A stretch of DNA of 64,000 nt from Orychophragmus violaceus (GCA_030180135.1 CM058234.1:4464001-4528000), one strand, 5' to 3'. Shown: positions 1-12,334, counted from the first letter of the stretch. The notes: a model not told the origin generated them from the sequence alone. Program-made: numbers and translations.

Positions 1-396
1 TTATCTGGATTGTATTTAGAGATTCGTATCGCATCTCAGAAAAAAAATCGAAATCGATTCGTTTCGTTCAAGTTTGTTTCCGATTCTTGTATCTGCTTGA
101 ATTTGGTTCTGTTTCTGTTAAATTTTCTCGGGAATAATTCGTTTATATTCTGGGTAGCAAATATAATTCAATTTCTCTTGAAATATTGATGAATGAAGTA
201 GAAGAAGGAACAATGAAGCATTTCTAATGAAGTTTGTTCACAAAGATCATCGCTTCTGAAATCTATAGAACTATGAAAGATGCACTTGGTTTAGATATCA
301 GTAATTAAGCAATTAGTTCATTACATTTTTTATTTATTTTGATTGAATTTGGTTCTGTTTCGGTTAAGAAAAGTTCTTGCAGAAGAGAACTCAAAA
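1..396. other. Upstream region of the Tudor-like gene
   Basis: No coding region is visible. The T-rich stretch probably holds promoter and 5' untranslated sequence of the gene that starts at 397. A short motif, GAATTTGGTTCTGTTTC, occurs twice (near 100 and 346), pointing to a small internal duplication. No clear TATA box or splice pair can be fixed from the sequence alone. Confidence 0.3.
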
Positions 397-828
397 ATGG
401 AGAACACCGAGAGCATTAAGCAAGAAGCACCACCACCTCTTCCTCTAGGGATCTATGAGATACCAGGAGAGCCTGCGGTTGTTATCAATGGTGTCCCAGA
501 TGAACCTCAAACAGAGTGTACGATTCCCAAAGACGAACCAATATCATCGAGTAACACTATAGGATGTGGCGAATGGCTTGAAGGTAGACAAGTTAAGAAA
601 TTTTTCTTGGGTCAGTACTATTCTGGTACAGTGACAAAGTTCGACAAAAATACTGGTTGGTACATGGTTGAGTATGAAGATGGGGATTCTGAAGAACTTG
701 ACTGGTCTGAGCTACAAGAAGTGCTTCTACCTCTGGATGTTACTGTCCCACTGAGATCAATCTCTCTATGGATCCTCAAGAATCGACAAACACAGACCCA
801 AGCTAATGGATGCATGCCAAAACGCTAA
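397..828 (+). CDS. Small Tudor/agenet-like domain protein
   Basis: A single-exon reading frame of 143 codons starts at the ATG at 397 (context AAAAATGG). Upstream in-frame codons are open but lack an ATG. Residues about 50-110 form a compact Tudor-like fold: GRQVKKFF, then a YYSGTVTKFD strand, WYMVEYEDGD, and EELDWSELQEVLLP. The YEDGD..ELDW.EL pattern is that of Tudor-like modules in plant chromatin proteins such as PTM/DDT-type regulators, which bind methylated histone tails. The N-terminus is rich in Pro and Glu and has no other domain. The protein is much shorter than PTM-like proteins, so it is either a small stand-alone Tudor protein or a fragment of a larger gene. Family is fairly sure; function is inferred. 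Confidence 0.6.
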   Translation: MENTESIKQEAPPPLPLGIYEIPGEPAVVINGVPDEPQTECTIPKDEPISSSNTIGCGEWLEGRQVKKFFLGQYYSGTVTKFDKNTGWYMVEYEDGDSEELDWSELQEVLLPLDVTVPLRSISLWILKNRQTQTQANGCMPKR

Positions 829-1933
829 GACCAAGAACTCCAACGCAAAAGGGTCTGGCTGATCGTGCATATATTTGGCGACTAGTAGAACTGAACATCG
901 TACTAGTGGAACCATGAATTAGTAGAAACAGTAGAGACAAATAACCATGGAATAGATGAATGAAGTTTGTTTTGAAACTGTTATATTTTCAACATCCGTT
1001 TGATACATAACACGTCTCCAAAAGTTTCTGTCTTGATTCTTACCAACTCTTTTTTTATGTTTACAGTTTACTAACAATTTAGATATGATAAAAAGTTACT
1101 TAAATCTGAAAATAATAGATTTCATTTCAAATAAGTATATTTTAAAGATACATGTAATAATTTGATTCCATTGACATTGATTTAATACACGGAGTTATGG
1201 TTGACCAAAAAAGATGCTTGTAATCATTTTTCAATTATTCCTGTTCTTTTAGTATTACATATCTGAATAGAGAACTCTATGATATCTGTCTTAATTCTTT
1301 TCAATTCATTTTTATGTTACAGTTTGCTTAAATATTATAAACATTTAAGATATAATCTAGTTGACCAAAAAAAAATAATCTAAAATTGCTTAAACATTGA
1401 AGATAATGGGTTAAATTGATGAACAAAAGCAGAACTGTAATTTTAGCAGTAAACAAGATCGGTAAGCGGTTAGAAAATAATATAAAAAAGAAAAAGGGTA
1501 AGAACAAACAATTGAAAAAGTTGAAAGAAAAAGAGTAATATCGTTTTTGTTACCACTTTTATGATTAGTGATATTCGTAACCCTACCACAACGGTAAAGG
1601 GTTACAAATACCCAATAGATGATCGAAAGTTTGGTTTCAAATAATATTATATTAAAGATGCATGTTATACTATACATGTCTCCAATTTCTACTATACAAA
1701 ACATACAGTATATCTGTCTTGATTCTTTTCAATATTGTTTTTATGTTCAATTAAGTAATAATTCCAAGATGTTGATCCACATTGCTTGTTAGCACGTCGC
1801 CTTCTTGTTTCCAAACAAAACTATTAATTATTTACATTTGTTGCTTTCAAATAGTTATGTATTGTGTATAAATTATGAAACCACTTCCACAACACATTCC
1901 ACACATAGACCTGAAACAAGGACCATCTTCGCC
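829..1933. promoter_or_regulatory. Intergenic region with repeated dirigent-promoter modules
   Basis: There is no gene here. A module of about 90 bp containing CTGTCTTGATTCTT followed by a T-rich run and ATGTTTACAG-like sequence appears three times (about 1012-1090, 1265-1360, 1675-1760) and once more before the second dirigent gene (about 3228-3320). Just before the first dirigent gene is GCTTGTTAGCACGT (1784-1797), repeated exactly at 3342-3355. A TATA-like TATAAATTA lies near 1867. The repeats suggest that the promoter was copied along with the gene and then decayed. Confidence 0.45.
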
Positions 1934-2494
1934 ATGGCTAGACTTGTTCTTCTTCCCCTGTTCTCAGTTCTTCTTCTTGCAACCGCCATCACAAAATCAG
2001 AAGCTTTCGCAACAACAGTGAAGGCACCACATGCAGGACATAAGCCGGAGAAGCTAACCCACCTCCACTTCTACTTCCACGACGTTGTCTCAGGAAACAA
2101 ACCAACCACTGCCGTAGTCGCTACGGGTCCAACCACAAACACCTCTGCAACCTCTTTCGGACTGGTTGTGGTTATTGACGACCCGTTGACTGTTGGGCCA
2201 GAAATCAACTCAACGGAAGTAGGGAGAGCCCAAGGGATATATGCATCGGCAGACCAGAACAATTTTGGTTTGATTGTGGCTTTTAACTTGGTGTTCACAA
2301 AGGGTAAGTTTGCCGGCAGCACGGCGTCGTTATATGGTCGGAATCCGGTCATGTCAAAGGTGAGAGAGATGCCGATCATCGCAGGCACGGGTGCTTTCAG
2401 GTTTGGAAGAGGATATGCACAAGCCAAGACATTTATGTTCAATACTACAAGTGGTGATGCTGTGGTTGAGTACAATGTCTATATTTGGCATTAA
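1934..2494 (+). CDS. Dirigent family protein (copy 1)
   Basis: An intronless 186-aa dirigent protein, the usual size for the family. The ATG at 1934 sits in a strong plant context (GCCATGGC); a longer upstream frame lacks an ATG. Residues 1-24 form a hydrophobic signal peptide ending near KSEA, so the product is secreted to the cell wall. The mature protein carries the family's strands and loops: LHFYFHD near residue 44, a TNTSATSFG stretch with a possible N-glycosylation site, YASADQ, GSTASLYGRNP, and the C-terminal REMPIIAGTGAFRFGRGYA. Dirigent proteins guide stereoselective coupling of monolignol radicals into lignans or lignin without being oxidases. It is one of two tandem copies, matching a dirigent gene recalled near At3g58090. 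The exact lignan product cannot be told. Confidence 0.92.
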   Translation: MARLVLLPLFSVLLLATAITKSEAFATTVKAPHAGHKPEKLTHLHFYFHDVVSGNKPTTAVVATGPTTNTSATSFGLVVVIDDPLTVGPEINSTEVGRAQGIYASADQNNFGLIVAFNLVFTKGKFAGSTASLYGRNPVMSKVREMPIIAGTGAFRFGRGYAQAKTFMFNTTSGDAVVEYNVYIWH

Positions 2495-3511
2495 GTATCG
2501 ACTCCTTTGGTTCTTTTCCATTTCTTATGAAAAGATGAAAGACTCGGTTGAATTCAATAAGAAATGGAATTGGTGTAATCAATTTTTTTGCTTTTTTTTT
2601 TCTTGTTTTAATTCATATTGTGATTTGATGTTTTTATTGTAAGAAGTTGTGGTCAAACTTTGTATTTTATGTGGTGATTTTTGTTGTGACGATAATTTAT
2701 CTGACTACTAAAATTTTCAGCTAAGTAGTTTTTATACAAATTATATCACATTTATAAAATTATTCAATAGTTTTTTTTTTGACAAAAAATTATTCAATAG
2801 TTTACATTGAAAAATAAATCTTACAAAAAAACGGTCGACGAGAAAACTAATCCAAACCTAATTTTTATTGAGTTTTGTCGGATATGTCTAGTATTTTTAA
2901 TCAGCTTAGAACACTAATTCATGTAAGTCAAGTCCAACTTCAACTAATATGAGGCTTTTTAAATAGAAACTTAAAAACAAAGTGCCCGTTGTGCTATTTT
3001 GGATTCAAAAGGGAACAATATCATTAGTACTAATGAAGAGTTGGATACGGGCTAGAAAAAAACCCACATGTATTTTGAAAACTTCTTCACCTGAATATTT
3101 TAGACAACTATTAAAGCATTGTACAAGTGTAATCATAAAATGCTAAAACCCAATTTTGATAAATGAAGTTTCGTTTTAACTAGTTATATTTCAAAAATGC
3201 GGTTGACTAATTTTGATACATACACGTCTCCAACTTTTTATTTTTATTTTTAATAAAAACATATCTCTGTCTTGAATCTTTCAACTCTTTTTTATATATT
3301 TACAGGTTACTTCAATATTTCAAAAAATTTAAGGAGATTTTGCTTGTTAGCACGTATTGCTTGTTTTTGCTGTCAAAAAAATAAAATTATAACTATGTTT
3401 TGTGTATAAATTATGCAAGCACCTTGTACACTAGAGAGACCTAATCACATCTTGACAACATAAAACTGAAAAGAAAAATCAGTTGACCTTTTGTATAGAG
3501 CCATCTTCATC
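2495..3511. promoter_or_regulatory. Spacer and promoter of the second dirigent gene
   Basis: No coding sequence is seen. The first part is 3' untranslated and AT-rich spacer. From about 3160 the sequence resembles the regions at 960-1060 and 1660-1800, including an ACGTCTCCAA stretch, a CTGTCTTGAATC module and the exact GCTTGTTAGCACGT element at 3342-3355, about 155 bp before the ATG. A TATA-like TATAAATTATG lies near 3404. Confidence 0.4.
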
Positions 3512-4066
3512 ATGGCTAGACTTCTTGTTCTTCTCCCTATCTTCTTAGCAACCGCCATCACAAGATCCGAAGCTTTCTCAAAAACAGTGAAGGCGCCATA
3601 TCCAGGATATAAACCGGAGAAGCTAACCCATCTCCACTTCTACTTCCACGAAGTTATCTCCGGAGACAAACCAACTTCCGTTGTAGTCGCTAGGGGTCCA
3701 ACCACAAACACTTCTGCAAGTTCTTTTGGTTTGGTTGCTGTCGTTGACGATGCATTGACTGTGGGGCCTGAAATAACCTCAGAGGAAGTTGGGAGAGCCC
3801 AAGGGATGTATGCATCGGCAGATCAGAAGAAGTCTGCTCTACTTATTGCTTTTAACTTTTTGTTCACAAAGGGTGAGTTTTCCGGCAGCACGGTGGCGTT
3901 GTATGGTTGGAATCCGATCATGTCGAAGAAGTTGAGAGAGATGCCAATCATCGGAGGCACGGGAGCTTTTAGGTTTGGAAGAGGATATGCGCAAGCCAAG
4001 ACTTTTATGTTCAATACTACAAGTGGAGATGCCATTGTTGAGTATAATGTTTACATTTGGCACTAA
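3512..4066 (+). CDS. Dirigent family protein (copy 2)
   Basis: An intronless 184-aa dirigent protein, tandem to and closely similar to the gene at 1934. The start is the ATG at 3512 (MARLLVLLPIF...), giving a shorter signal peptide that ends near RSEA. It keeps LHFYFHE, TNTSASSFG, YASADQ, GSTVALYGWNP and REMPIIGGTGAFRFGRGYA, and the same YNVYIWH C-terminus as copy 1. Differences include Arg-to-Trp in the YGRNP loop and KKSALL after YASADQ, so the copies may have diverged in substrate preference. Its role is secreted, stereoselective coupling of phenylpropanoid radicals, as for the family. No breaks are seen, so it is probably functional. Confidence 0.92.
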   Translation: MARLLVLLPIFLATAITRSEAFSKTVKAPYPGYKPEKLTHLHFYFHEVISGDKPTSVVVARGPTTNTSASSFGLVAVVDDALTVGPEITSEEVGRAQGMYASADQKKSALLIAFNFLFTKGEFSGSTVALYGWNPIMSKKLREMPIIGGTGAFRFGRGYAQAKTFMFNTTSGDAIVEYNVYIWH

Positions 4067-6350
4067 CTTTGGTGCTTTACAAAGTTTTGTGGAAAAAATG
4101 AATTATTGTATTTATAATTGATATTGTGGTTTTGTATATTTATTGTAAGAAATTATGGTTAAAATTTGTATTTTATGTGAAGATAATTTTGTGAGCTGAT
4201 AAAATTTTCGATGTAAAGGTTAAAAGAAATATAAAGTTCCATGTATATATAAGATAACATTAGTTTAGTTATCAAATTAAAATGTGGCATCAAACAACCT
4301 CACTAACCATCAGCAACTTGCAAAAAAACCTATAGCCTATAGGTTAATATGTGATTGTCAAAAAAAACTTGCTGACAGAAAGTAATATTTTTCTTTCGGA
4401 TTTATGTTAATATGTGATTGTCTAATGGGTTAACGGTTTATATCTCCATAAAAATTATAGTATACAAATGTCTTCAAAACTATGTTTTCTATCTCTATTT
4501 TTCAGAAAAAGTTAGATAATTAAATCCCTTGGAAAAAAATAAAATCAAAGACTATATCAATGTTGGTTTTTACCACACATTAACGTAAAATCAGTTGATA
4601 AGACTGGGCCAAAGCCCAATATGGATCTTGATCACCTTTTAAGCCAATTGACCCAAATCTAAATTCTAAACCAAATTATCCTCTTCATATTGTTTATGTT
4701 CGTTCTCTCATATATGCTTAACTAGCATGTATTCGGGAATTCAATTCGGTTTTGGATAGAAACTATTTGATTACGGGGATTTCAATTCCATAGATTTAAG
4801 ATTTAATAGGTATTTTATATTTTTCGATTCGATTCCGGTTCAATTTTTGTCAGATCTATAATTTTAAAAACCGTAAAATACCCGAAATAGCATTTTTTTT
4901 ACTGAATCAACAAAAAATCCTAAAATCAACAATAGAAAAAATCTGGAATTTATGTTAATTCAGCAAGAAATTAACAAAAAAGTTTATGATTTAATGTCAA
5001 TTACCTAACAAAAACATAACTAAGTGGATTTAACAACATTTTCATTTGATATTTTATGTTGATGTAGAATTCATGGGTAACTTTTTACTAGACTTTATAT
5101 AAGTTCGGTTCTTTAGTTTCTGGTTTCAGCTCTCGGTTCGGTTCTGGTTCCTACATAATATCCATGATTCCTAAATTCAAGATCCAATGAGTAATATAGG
5201 TAAAACCAAATGAAAATTTCTCGTTCCAGTTCCAATTATCGATCGGTTCTTCGATTTCCATTTTTCGGTTCTGATTTTTATTTCTAGGAAAGCTGGACTG
5301 TTGACCAATTACTATGAAAAATGAAAGCCAGCAAGATAGTAAATGTTTGAAAAATAAGAATGAAATTGACAAGAGGTCGGGAGACATATATGACAATATA
5401 GAGAAAGCTCCCCCACATACATCTAACATCGTTAATACAATATCTGAAAAGATGCTCTCCCCATTTATAGTATATAGATGGTACGTGGTCCACATGAAAA
5501 AAAAGTTCACATAAAAAATCAAACTCATCTATAATTTTCTATAATTCTAATCAAAACTTTGTGATAAAATAATTATGTTTTATTTGTCTATAAACTATAT
5601 GCATTATATATATATATCGTCTAATTTTTTGAAAATGGTCTCTAACAAAACTAATATATAATTTTTTTTTTACCGAAAAGAAAAAAAAAAGCAAAAAGCA
5701 AAAAAAAAAAAAAAAAACTAATCACCTGTCGACACATCAGCCCAAATAGTCAAGAAGCGGTGTCTAAGAATGCTTAATTAAGAACTCCTCTTAGCTTGAG
5801 TATCTTAGAAATATTATATTTTTATTCATTATGCATAAGATATTGTGCCAAGATACATGGATGTATGTGGCCTAACTCTGAAAGAGACCGGTGTGGCTCA
5901 TGTTCTTTAGCTTGGTTTGCATTTGTTGTCACGAATTTTGTTGTCTGTTGATCTAATATGCTAAAAGAAAAATTGTCTATTACCATAAATTGATGTATAT
6001 TATAGCTTGTGAGGTTACATGTCATGAATGATACAAGAGATGCTATCTTTGTTTTCTTCATTAATTAAATCTTTCAAGTACATACATAATTAATAGCTAC
6101 TTGTTAATGATTGAAATTAATGTATTGAGATTATACGCTAAGTAGCTAACTCATCAATCCGGTCCGTTTATTTGCAAACCAGGCCTCATTGGAGTCTGAT
6201 TCTTTAGAATTCAGGTCTAGTCCTTGTCAATATATCATGGGATCGTGCGAACCATAAGACGTACGTGCTATATATTAATCTGCATAGGTTGAATCTATAA
6301 TCTGATTTTATTAAAGTTATTGATTAAATTTTTGAGTATGAGTTCATGAT
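4067..6350. other. Intergenic DNA with a degenerate GGTTCGGTT-rich element
   Basis: No convincing gene. From about 4735 to 5270 the sequence has runs such as CGATTCGATTCCGG, CTCGGTTCGGTTCTGG and TTTCGGTTCTG, resembling the interior of the hAT-like elements at 29238 and 43664, but no paired ends or target duplication could be found. Poly-A/T-rich stretches lie near 5660-5720. Short ORFs here look accidental. Confidence 0.3.
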
Positions 6351-6357
6351 TGCCACA

Positions 6358-7157
6358 ACTGGGAGCCCGGAATTGTACCTTCCGAACCAGAACTGACCTC
6401 AGTCCCAATCTGGTTAGAGCTCCGTAAGGTGCCCTTCCAGTTCTTCAATGAGGATGCTCTGGAGCGAATTGCGAGTGTAGTGGGAGAGCCTAGATTTCTA
6501 CATCCTCAAACATCCAACAAAACAAACTTGGAAGTGGCCAAGGTGTTCACAATAATTGATCCCCGAGTCCCGCTTCCTGAGGCAGTAAATGTTAGATTCC
6601 AATCTGGAGAGATAGTCAGAGTTGAGACCTCCAGTCCTTGGATGCCGCCTGTTTGTAGTTTCTGCAGAGAGATTGGCCATAGCGTCAAGAAATGCAAGAA
6701 GGCGCCTATTACCTACAAGTTTTGCTCTTCAACTACCCACCTGGAAGCCGCTTGTGCCAGAGCTGCAGCAGCTCTTAAGAAGGCGAGTAAAGGAAAGCAG
6801 AAAATGTTTGATTCAGCTGCACCAATGTCTAACTTGAAGCAGTCAAAGCTTGCTTGGATGCCAGGGAAAACCGTGAAACAGGCAACTGCTAGTCAGGCTA
6901 TTCCACCTGCAAATAAGTTCTCATCTGCTCCGCTTTCTCTTAATCAGAAGCTCGTAGGAGAGCCTAGTAAGGCTTCTGATACAACTGCGGGCAGAAGCTC
7001 CTCGGTCTCTGAAGCAGAAGCAGATTCCTCTGATATCCCAAATTCTGATTCTGATGAAGAAGGAGAAATAAGAGATGATTTAAGGGGTTTTACAGAAGTG
7101 CTCCCTAGACGGAAGCGATGGAAAGCTCGGGACAAGGGTCCCAAAACCTCCAATTAA
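6358..7157 (+). pseudogene. LINE ORF1, zinc-knuckle (DUF4283-type) protein, N-terminus missing
   Basis: The frame is open from about 6358 (WEPGIVPSEPELTSVPIW) without an ATG, so the N-terminal half of the DUF4283-type domain is lost. The segment reading VAKVFTIIDPRVPLPEAVNV is the conserved end of that domain, followed by WMPPVCSFC and a CCHC zinc knuckle (CSFCREIGHSVKKC). The C-terminal part is basic and Ser/Glu-rich with an acidic DSDEEGEIRDD patch, as in plant LINE ORF1. The protein would coat LINE RNA and help form the retrotransposition particle. The frame ends at a TAA at 7155-7157, just before the ORF2 ATG. Non-functional because of the 5' truncation. Confidence 0.8.
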
Positions 7158-7159
7158 TT

Positions 7160-10100
7160 ATGTATACGGACTTTTTTGGCTGGAACATACGAGGCTTTAA
7201 TAAGGTTAGTCATCGTACGGGATTCAAGAAATGGTTCAAGCAGCATAAACCTTCTTTTGGTGCTCTCCTAGAGACGCATGTACAGCAGCCAAAGCAGGCT
7301 AAGTTCATAAATAACCTGCTTCCTGGCTGGCAATTTTCTGATAATTATGGATACTCGGATTTAGGAAAAATCTGGATACTCTGGCACCCTAGTGTTAGAG
7401 TCAACATCATCTCCAAGTCCTTGCAGCTGATCACGTGTGAGGTGAAGTTACAGGATTTCTCGGAGTCTTTTGTGGTTTCCTGTGTGTATGCTTCTAATGA
7501 GGAAATCCTTCGGCAAAGGCTTTGGCAAGAGCTGATGGACATATCTCAAACCCAATTGCTAGCAGGAAAACCTTGGGTAGTAATTGGTGATTTTAACCAA
7601 ACTCTCGACCCTTTTGAGCATTCTCTTTGTGTTTCCCCTAGAGTTGACCGGCAGACTAGAGAGTTCAGAGACTGCCTTTCCAATGCTGGTCTAGAAGATT
7701 TAAATTTCAGGGGGTGTTCTTTTACATGGTGGAACAAGAGAAAGGCAAATCCCATTGCAAAAAAATTGGACAGGATACTGGTGAATGATGCATGAACAAA
7801 TCTTTTTCTATCTGCAGTTGGAATGTTTCATGAACCTGGTTTCTCAGACCACGCCGCAGCTTGCATTACCTTGCAGCCGTTTATGACAAGGAGCAAAAGG
7901 CCTTTTCGACTAAGCAACTTCTTACTGAAGCAGCCAGAGTTCCAAGATATTATAGCTATGAATTGGTACAGCCAAAACATAATGGGCTCAACAATGTACA
8001 TAGTCTCAACGAAGCTAAAAGGGTTGAAAAATCCGATAAGATCCTTCAGTAAGCAGAACTTCTCTAACCTGGAGAAAAGAACAGAAGAGGCGCGCCTTGT
8101 GGTCGTAGACCTTCAAAGCCGGCTACTTGAGACTCCCACATCAGAGCTTATTTCGCTGGAGCTAGAAGCAAATGAGAAGTGGCAGGTTCTTGTAAATGCT
8201 GAGCAAAGCTTCCTACTTCAAAGATCAAGGATAACTTGGATGAGCGAGGGAGACTGCGGGTCACCTTTTTTCCACAGAATCATGTCGTCTAGGCAAGCAC
8301 AAAATTACATACATTTTCTGGAGAAAGATGATGGTTATGTTGTTGAGTTGCAGTCGGATATTATTTCAGTGTGTCTGAAGTACTTTGAAAATTTGCTTGG
8401 TGGACCAGTTTCACCCTGCCTTTTCGAACAATCTGACATCTCATGACTCTTAAACTACAACTGCAATCAAACTCAGATCGATGTGCTGGTAAAAGAAGTC
8501 ACTGATTTGGAAATCAGGAATGCTTTTTTCGAGCTGCCTAAGAACAAAACATGTGGTCCTGACGGATTTACAGCAGAGTTCTTCTCTTCATGTTGTTCAA
8601 TAGTCGGTGCAGAAGTAACATAAGCAATTAAAGAATTCTTCAGGGCTGGCAAACTGCTCAAGCAATGTAATTCTGCTAATATGGTTCTTATACCAAAAAT
8701 CAGCAACGCGTCAAAGCCTTCGGATTTCAGGCCAATCTCATGCTTGAATACGGTTTACAAGGTTATATCGAAGATTATTGCTGCTCGGTTGAAATCAATT
8801 CTGGAATCTGTTATATCTCCTGCGCAGACTGCTTTTTTGTCTGGGAGACTGCTAGCGGAAAACGTCTTATTAGCTTCTGAATTGGTTAATGGCTACAATT
8901 GGAAGCATATTGATTCAAGGGCAATGCTTAAAGTCGACTTGAAGAAAGCTTTCGACTCAGTCAAGTGGGATTTTGTGCTTGCAACGTTAAGAGCTATGGC
9001 CAACCCTGAAACATTCATCAATTGGATATCTGAGTGTATCTCGACGGCAGCTTTTTCAGTGATCATCAATGGGCAACCAAGCGAGTTTATCAAGTGCACA
9101 AAAGGTCTCAGACAGGGTGATCCCTTATCTCCGTACCTTTTCGTTCTAGCCATGGAGATCTTCTCAAAACTGCTTCAAGCAAAGTTTGATGACAGATCAA
9201 TAGGATATCACCCTAACGCAGAGATCCTCCAGATATCCCATCTCTTGTTCGCAGACGACGTCATGGTTTTCTTTGACGGGCAGAGCAACTCGCTTCACAG
9301 TATAAGAGAGACAATGAACGATTTCGCATCTTGGTCTGGCCTGAGTATGAATGTGGAAAAAACAGAATTGTTCACAGCTGGTCTGAACCCAAGTGAATCC
9401 ACCGCTATAGCTAGCCATGGATTCCCGGCTGGTTCACTCCCGATCAGATATCTCGGACTGCTGTTGTCGTCAAAGAGGCTCAGGTTAGCAGACTATGCTC
9501 CCCTACTTTCAAAGGTTGAAAGCAACTTCAATCGCTGGTCTTCCAAGGCACTGTCCTTCGCGGGTAGACTTCACCTGATCAAAACTGTCATCACAGGAGT
9601 AGTAAATTTCTGGATGTCAACATTTACTCTGCCCTTGGGATGTCTCAGGAGAATTGAATCACTTTGTAGTAGGTACCTATGGGCAGGTTCAGTGGAAAAA
9701 AGAGGATTAGTGAAAGTGGCGTGGAAAGTAGTTTGTCTGCCCAAGGAAGAGGGTGGACTAGGTTTAAGACGCTTCACAACTTGGAACACTGCTTTAAACC
9801 TGCGAATGATCTGGTTATTGTTCTCGGATAGCGAGTCTCTTTGGGTCAAATGGCACAAGGTTCACCACCTTCAAGATCAGAGTTTCTTTGCAATAAAAGA
9901 GCAGACTCGAGATTCAGGAAACTGGAAAATGCTTTTAAAGCTCAGAGAGACAGCATCGAAGTTCATTACATGCAAAGTGGGGAATGGGGAAGTCGCTCAT
10001 TTCTGGTTTGATAACTGGACCAGCTTTGGTCCACTATTGAAATTCATTGGAGACAGAGGACCATCCATTACTAGAATCCCTATCAACGAGAAAGTTAGGA

Positions 10101-10798
10101 GAGCTTGTGATGACAGTGGCTGGAAACTGGCTCATCCCAGATCAGAAGAAACGCTAGCACTGCATATTCATCTTACAACAATACCGTTGCCATGCCAGTC
10201 AGAGGTGGAGGACGTTTTTAACTGGACAATTGAAGGTACAAATAGCTCAGATTACTCTGCTCGACAAACATGGGATGCTTTGAGAGACAGAGAAGAAGAA
10301 AAAGACTGGTTCAATGTTGTTTGGTACAAAGGCCATATACCTAAGCTAGGCTTCTTTATGTGGACTGCAAACTTAAATAGGCTACCAACAACAGACAGAC
10401 TCTCGCGATGGGGACTCTCTGTTTCGCAGCAGTGTGTTCTTTGCGCAGGTGGAATGGAATCGAGAGATCACATTTTCCTGCGATGTCCTTTTGCCATGGA
10501 GATATGGCTGGAGATCTACAGAAGGCTAAGACAAAACCCATTTTTCTTTCGATCATGGACTGAATTGATATGTTGGGTAAAGCTAAGCTCGCCATCCGCA
10601 CCATCGATTCTTTGACTGCTAGTGGTTCACAACGCTTTATACCTCATTTGGAACGAAAGAAACAATAGGATTTTCAACGCCACTTTCTTGGACTCAGCGC
10701 AAACCTGTAGAATGCTGGATCGCAAGGTTAGGAATACCATCTCTGCAAGGAAACTTCAAAAGAAATTTAAGAATCTTATGCAGAGCTGGCTTATATAG
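7160..10798 (+). pseudogene. LINE ORF2, endonuclease/reverse transcriptase with four in-frame stops
   Basis: One continuous frame of about 1,213 codons from the ATG at 7160. The N-terminus is an apurinic-type endonuclease (FGWNIRGFNK, LLETHV, VIGDFNQ, GFSDHAA). The reverse transcriptase follows: NKTCGPDGF, MVLIPK, DFRPISCLN, KVDLKKAFDSV, LRQGDPLSPYLF and the catalytic FADDVMVFF. The C-terminus has the zf-RVT motif (WTANLNRLPTTDRL, CVLCAGGMESRDHIFLRC). Stops interrupt at 7793 (TGA), 8444 (TGA), 8621 (TAA) and 10613 (TGA), and each is followed by unbroken homologous sequence in the same frame, so there is no frameshift. All four can be explained by single transitions, as expected from decay of a methylated transposon. 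It would have nicked target DNA and primed reverse transcription. Confidence 0.88.
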
Positions 10799-10940
10799 GG
10801 GACCAATTCATTTGGTTTCAAACGTTTGTTTTCATGTTTTTTACATCTTTTTTTTTTGCCATGGAAACAAGTCTAGAGACTTACTCTTTTGTAAACTCTA
10901 TTTTCATTAATATGAATATTGAATGTTTTGCAAAAAGTAT

Positions 10941-12140
10941 TATTCAATTTTTAGACTTCTCACAAGAAATAACCTAGCTAGGAATTTGATCCCAAAAATA
11001 AATTGTCAATGAAAATACAATTTTGACATCATAACCAGTTTTTGCATGAGTACAAATTACCCTAAATGTCAGTACCTATTTTTGGTTGTTATTTACAAAA
11101 ACAATTTGTATGAAAACGTAAAGATATATACATGGATAGAAGAGTAGTGGAAGAGTTGCATGGAAGAAAAGGGAGGAGATGAAGCATAGAAAGTGAGAGG
11201 TTAATGGTCCCTTCACCAAAAGCCAATTCATCTCTGAACCATATATATGACTATGACTTTAATGGCAAAGCAAAGGTGTTTGTAACCAAGTGTATGTTGC
11301 TGTTAGGGTTTCAGAGAGACTTTGTGGGCTTTTAAGGCCAAGTAGGGTTCAACTTCATTCAACGGGCCCACCAATATTTTGTGTGATTTGTTTGGTTTGT
11401 TAAGATGATGATGTTTTCTTTTCTCTATACAAACTCAAAAGCTATCACTTATCTAGACTATGAGACACTTCTTAAAAAGTACATAATCTAGATTATTTAT
11501 GATGTAACAATGCCTCACATTCTGCTTTCAAAGGGATTTCAATTTGATAATAGTACCATATATACATTATATAAAACTAATTAGGCTTTAAAAGCGCTGA
11601 TCAAGACTAAAACCTATACTCTCTTTACCAACATGTATGTCATCTTAGTCTACCTCACATAATATATTAGGATCGCCCCTAAGATTTAGATTTGGAAACA
11701 ACAAAAAACATGTATATTAGCTCAAAAAAATTGAAGGATCAAAGTTAATGTTTTATCGGGTTATGCCTGAAACTGGCTTTGATAGGATGGTACACGCAGA
11801 CAATACTAATCTACTGTTATGTCTAATGTTCATGGAGACTATAAAAACTTACCGTTCCTAAGATTTAAGGGCTATAAAAACTAATTAACTAACATTAGAT
11901 TTCTCTAGAGGAAATCGTGAATACATTTTGAATGATTAATTTAAATGATTCTCATTTGATTACATGATGATGGCTATCACACACACTGACACACATGCTT
12001 ATATATTCAATTTTACTGATGACATGAACAAGTTGATTAGCAACATTGATTGATCTGCATGTAAGGACTGAAAGCAAAGAGAGGACCACTTCTCTTTATG
12101 TCTCTATGTACTCTCTACAGAACATCTTTGCATGAAATTG
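10941..12140. other. Intergenic DNA without a recognised gene
   Basis: I see no coding frame, transposon end or RNA gene. The sequence around 11,140-11,350 is less AT-rich and purine-rich and could belong to an untranslated or noncoding transcript, but nothing supports a specific call. Confidence 0.3.
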
Positions 12141-12141
12141 C

Positions 12142-12334
<193 letters not shown>

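Larger units (their letters stand above)
6350..10940 (+). mobile_element. L1-type LINE retrotransposon, 5'-truncated
   Basis: A non-LTR retrotransposon in + orientation. ORF1 (a zinc-knuckle RNA-binding protein) is cut at its 5' end near 6355, typical of incomplete reverse transcription. ORF2 (endonuclease plus reverse transcriptase) follows 2 bp after the ORF1 stop. The 3' untranslated tail runs to about 10,930, ending with AT-rich sequence and a short A-run rather than a clean poly(A). No target site duplication could be paired. ORF2 has four in-frame stops, so the copy cannot move by itself. Confidence 0.85.

Noticed and set aside
11140..12140. A microRNA precursor in the region before the GA tract
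   Set aside because: No known plant miRNA sequence and no long hairpin could be recognised.
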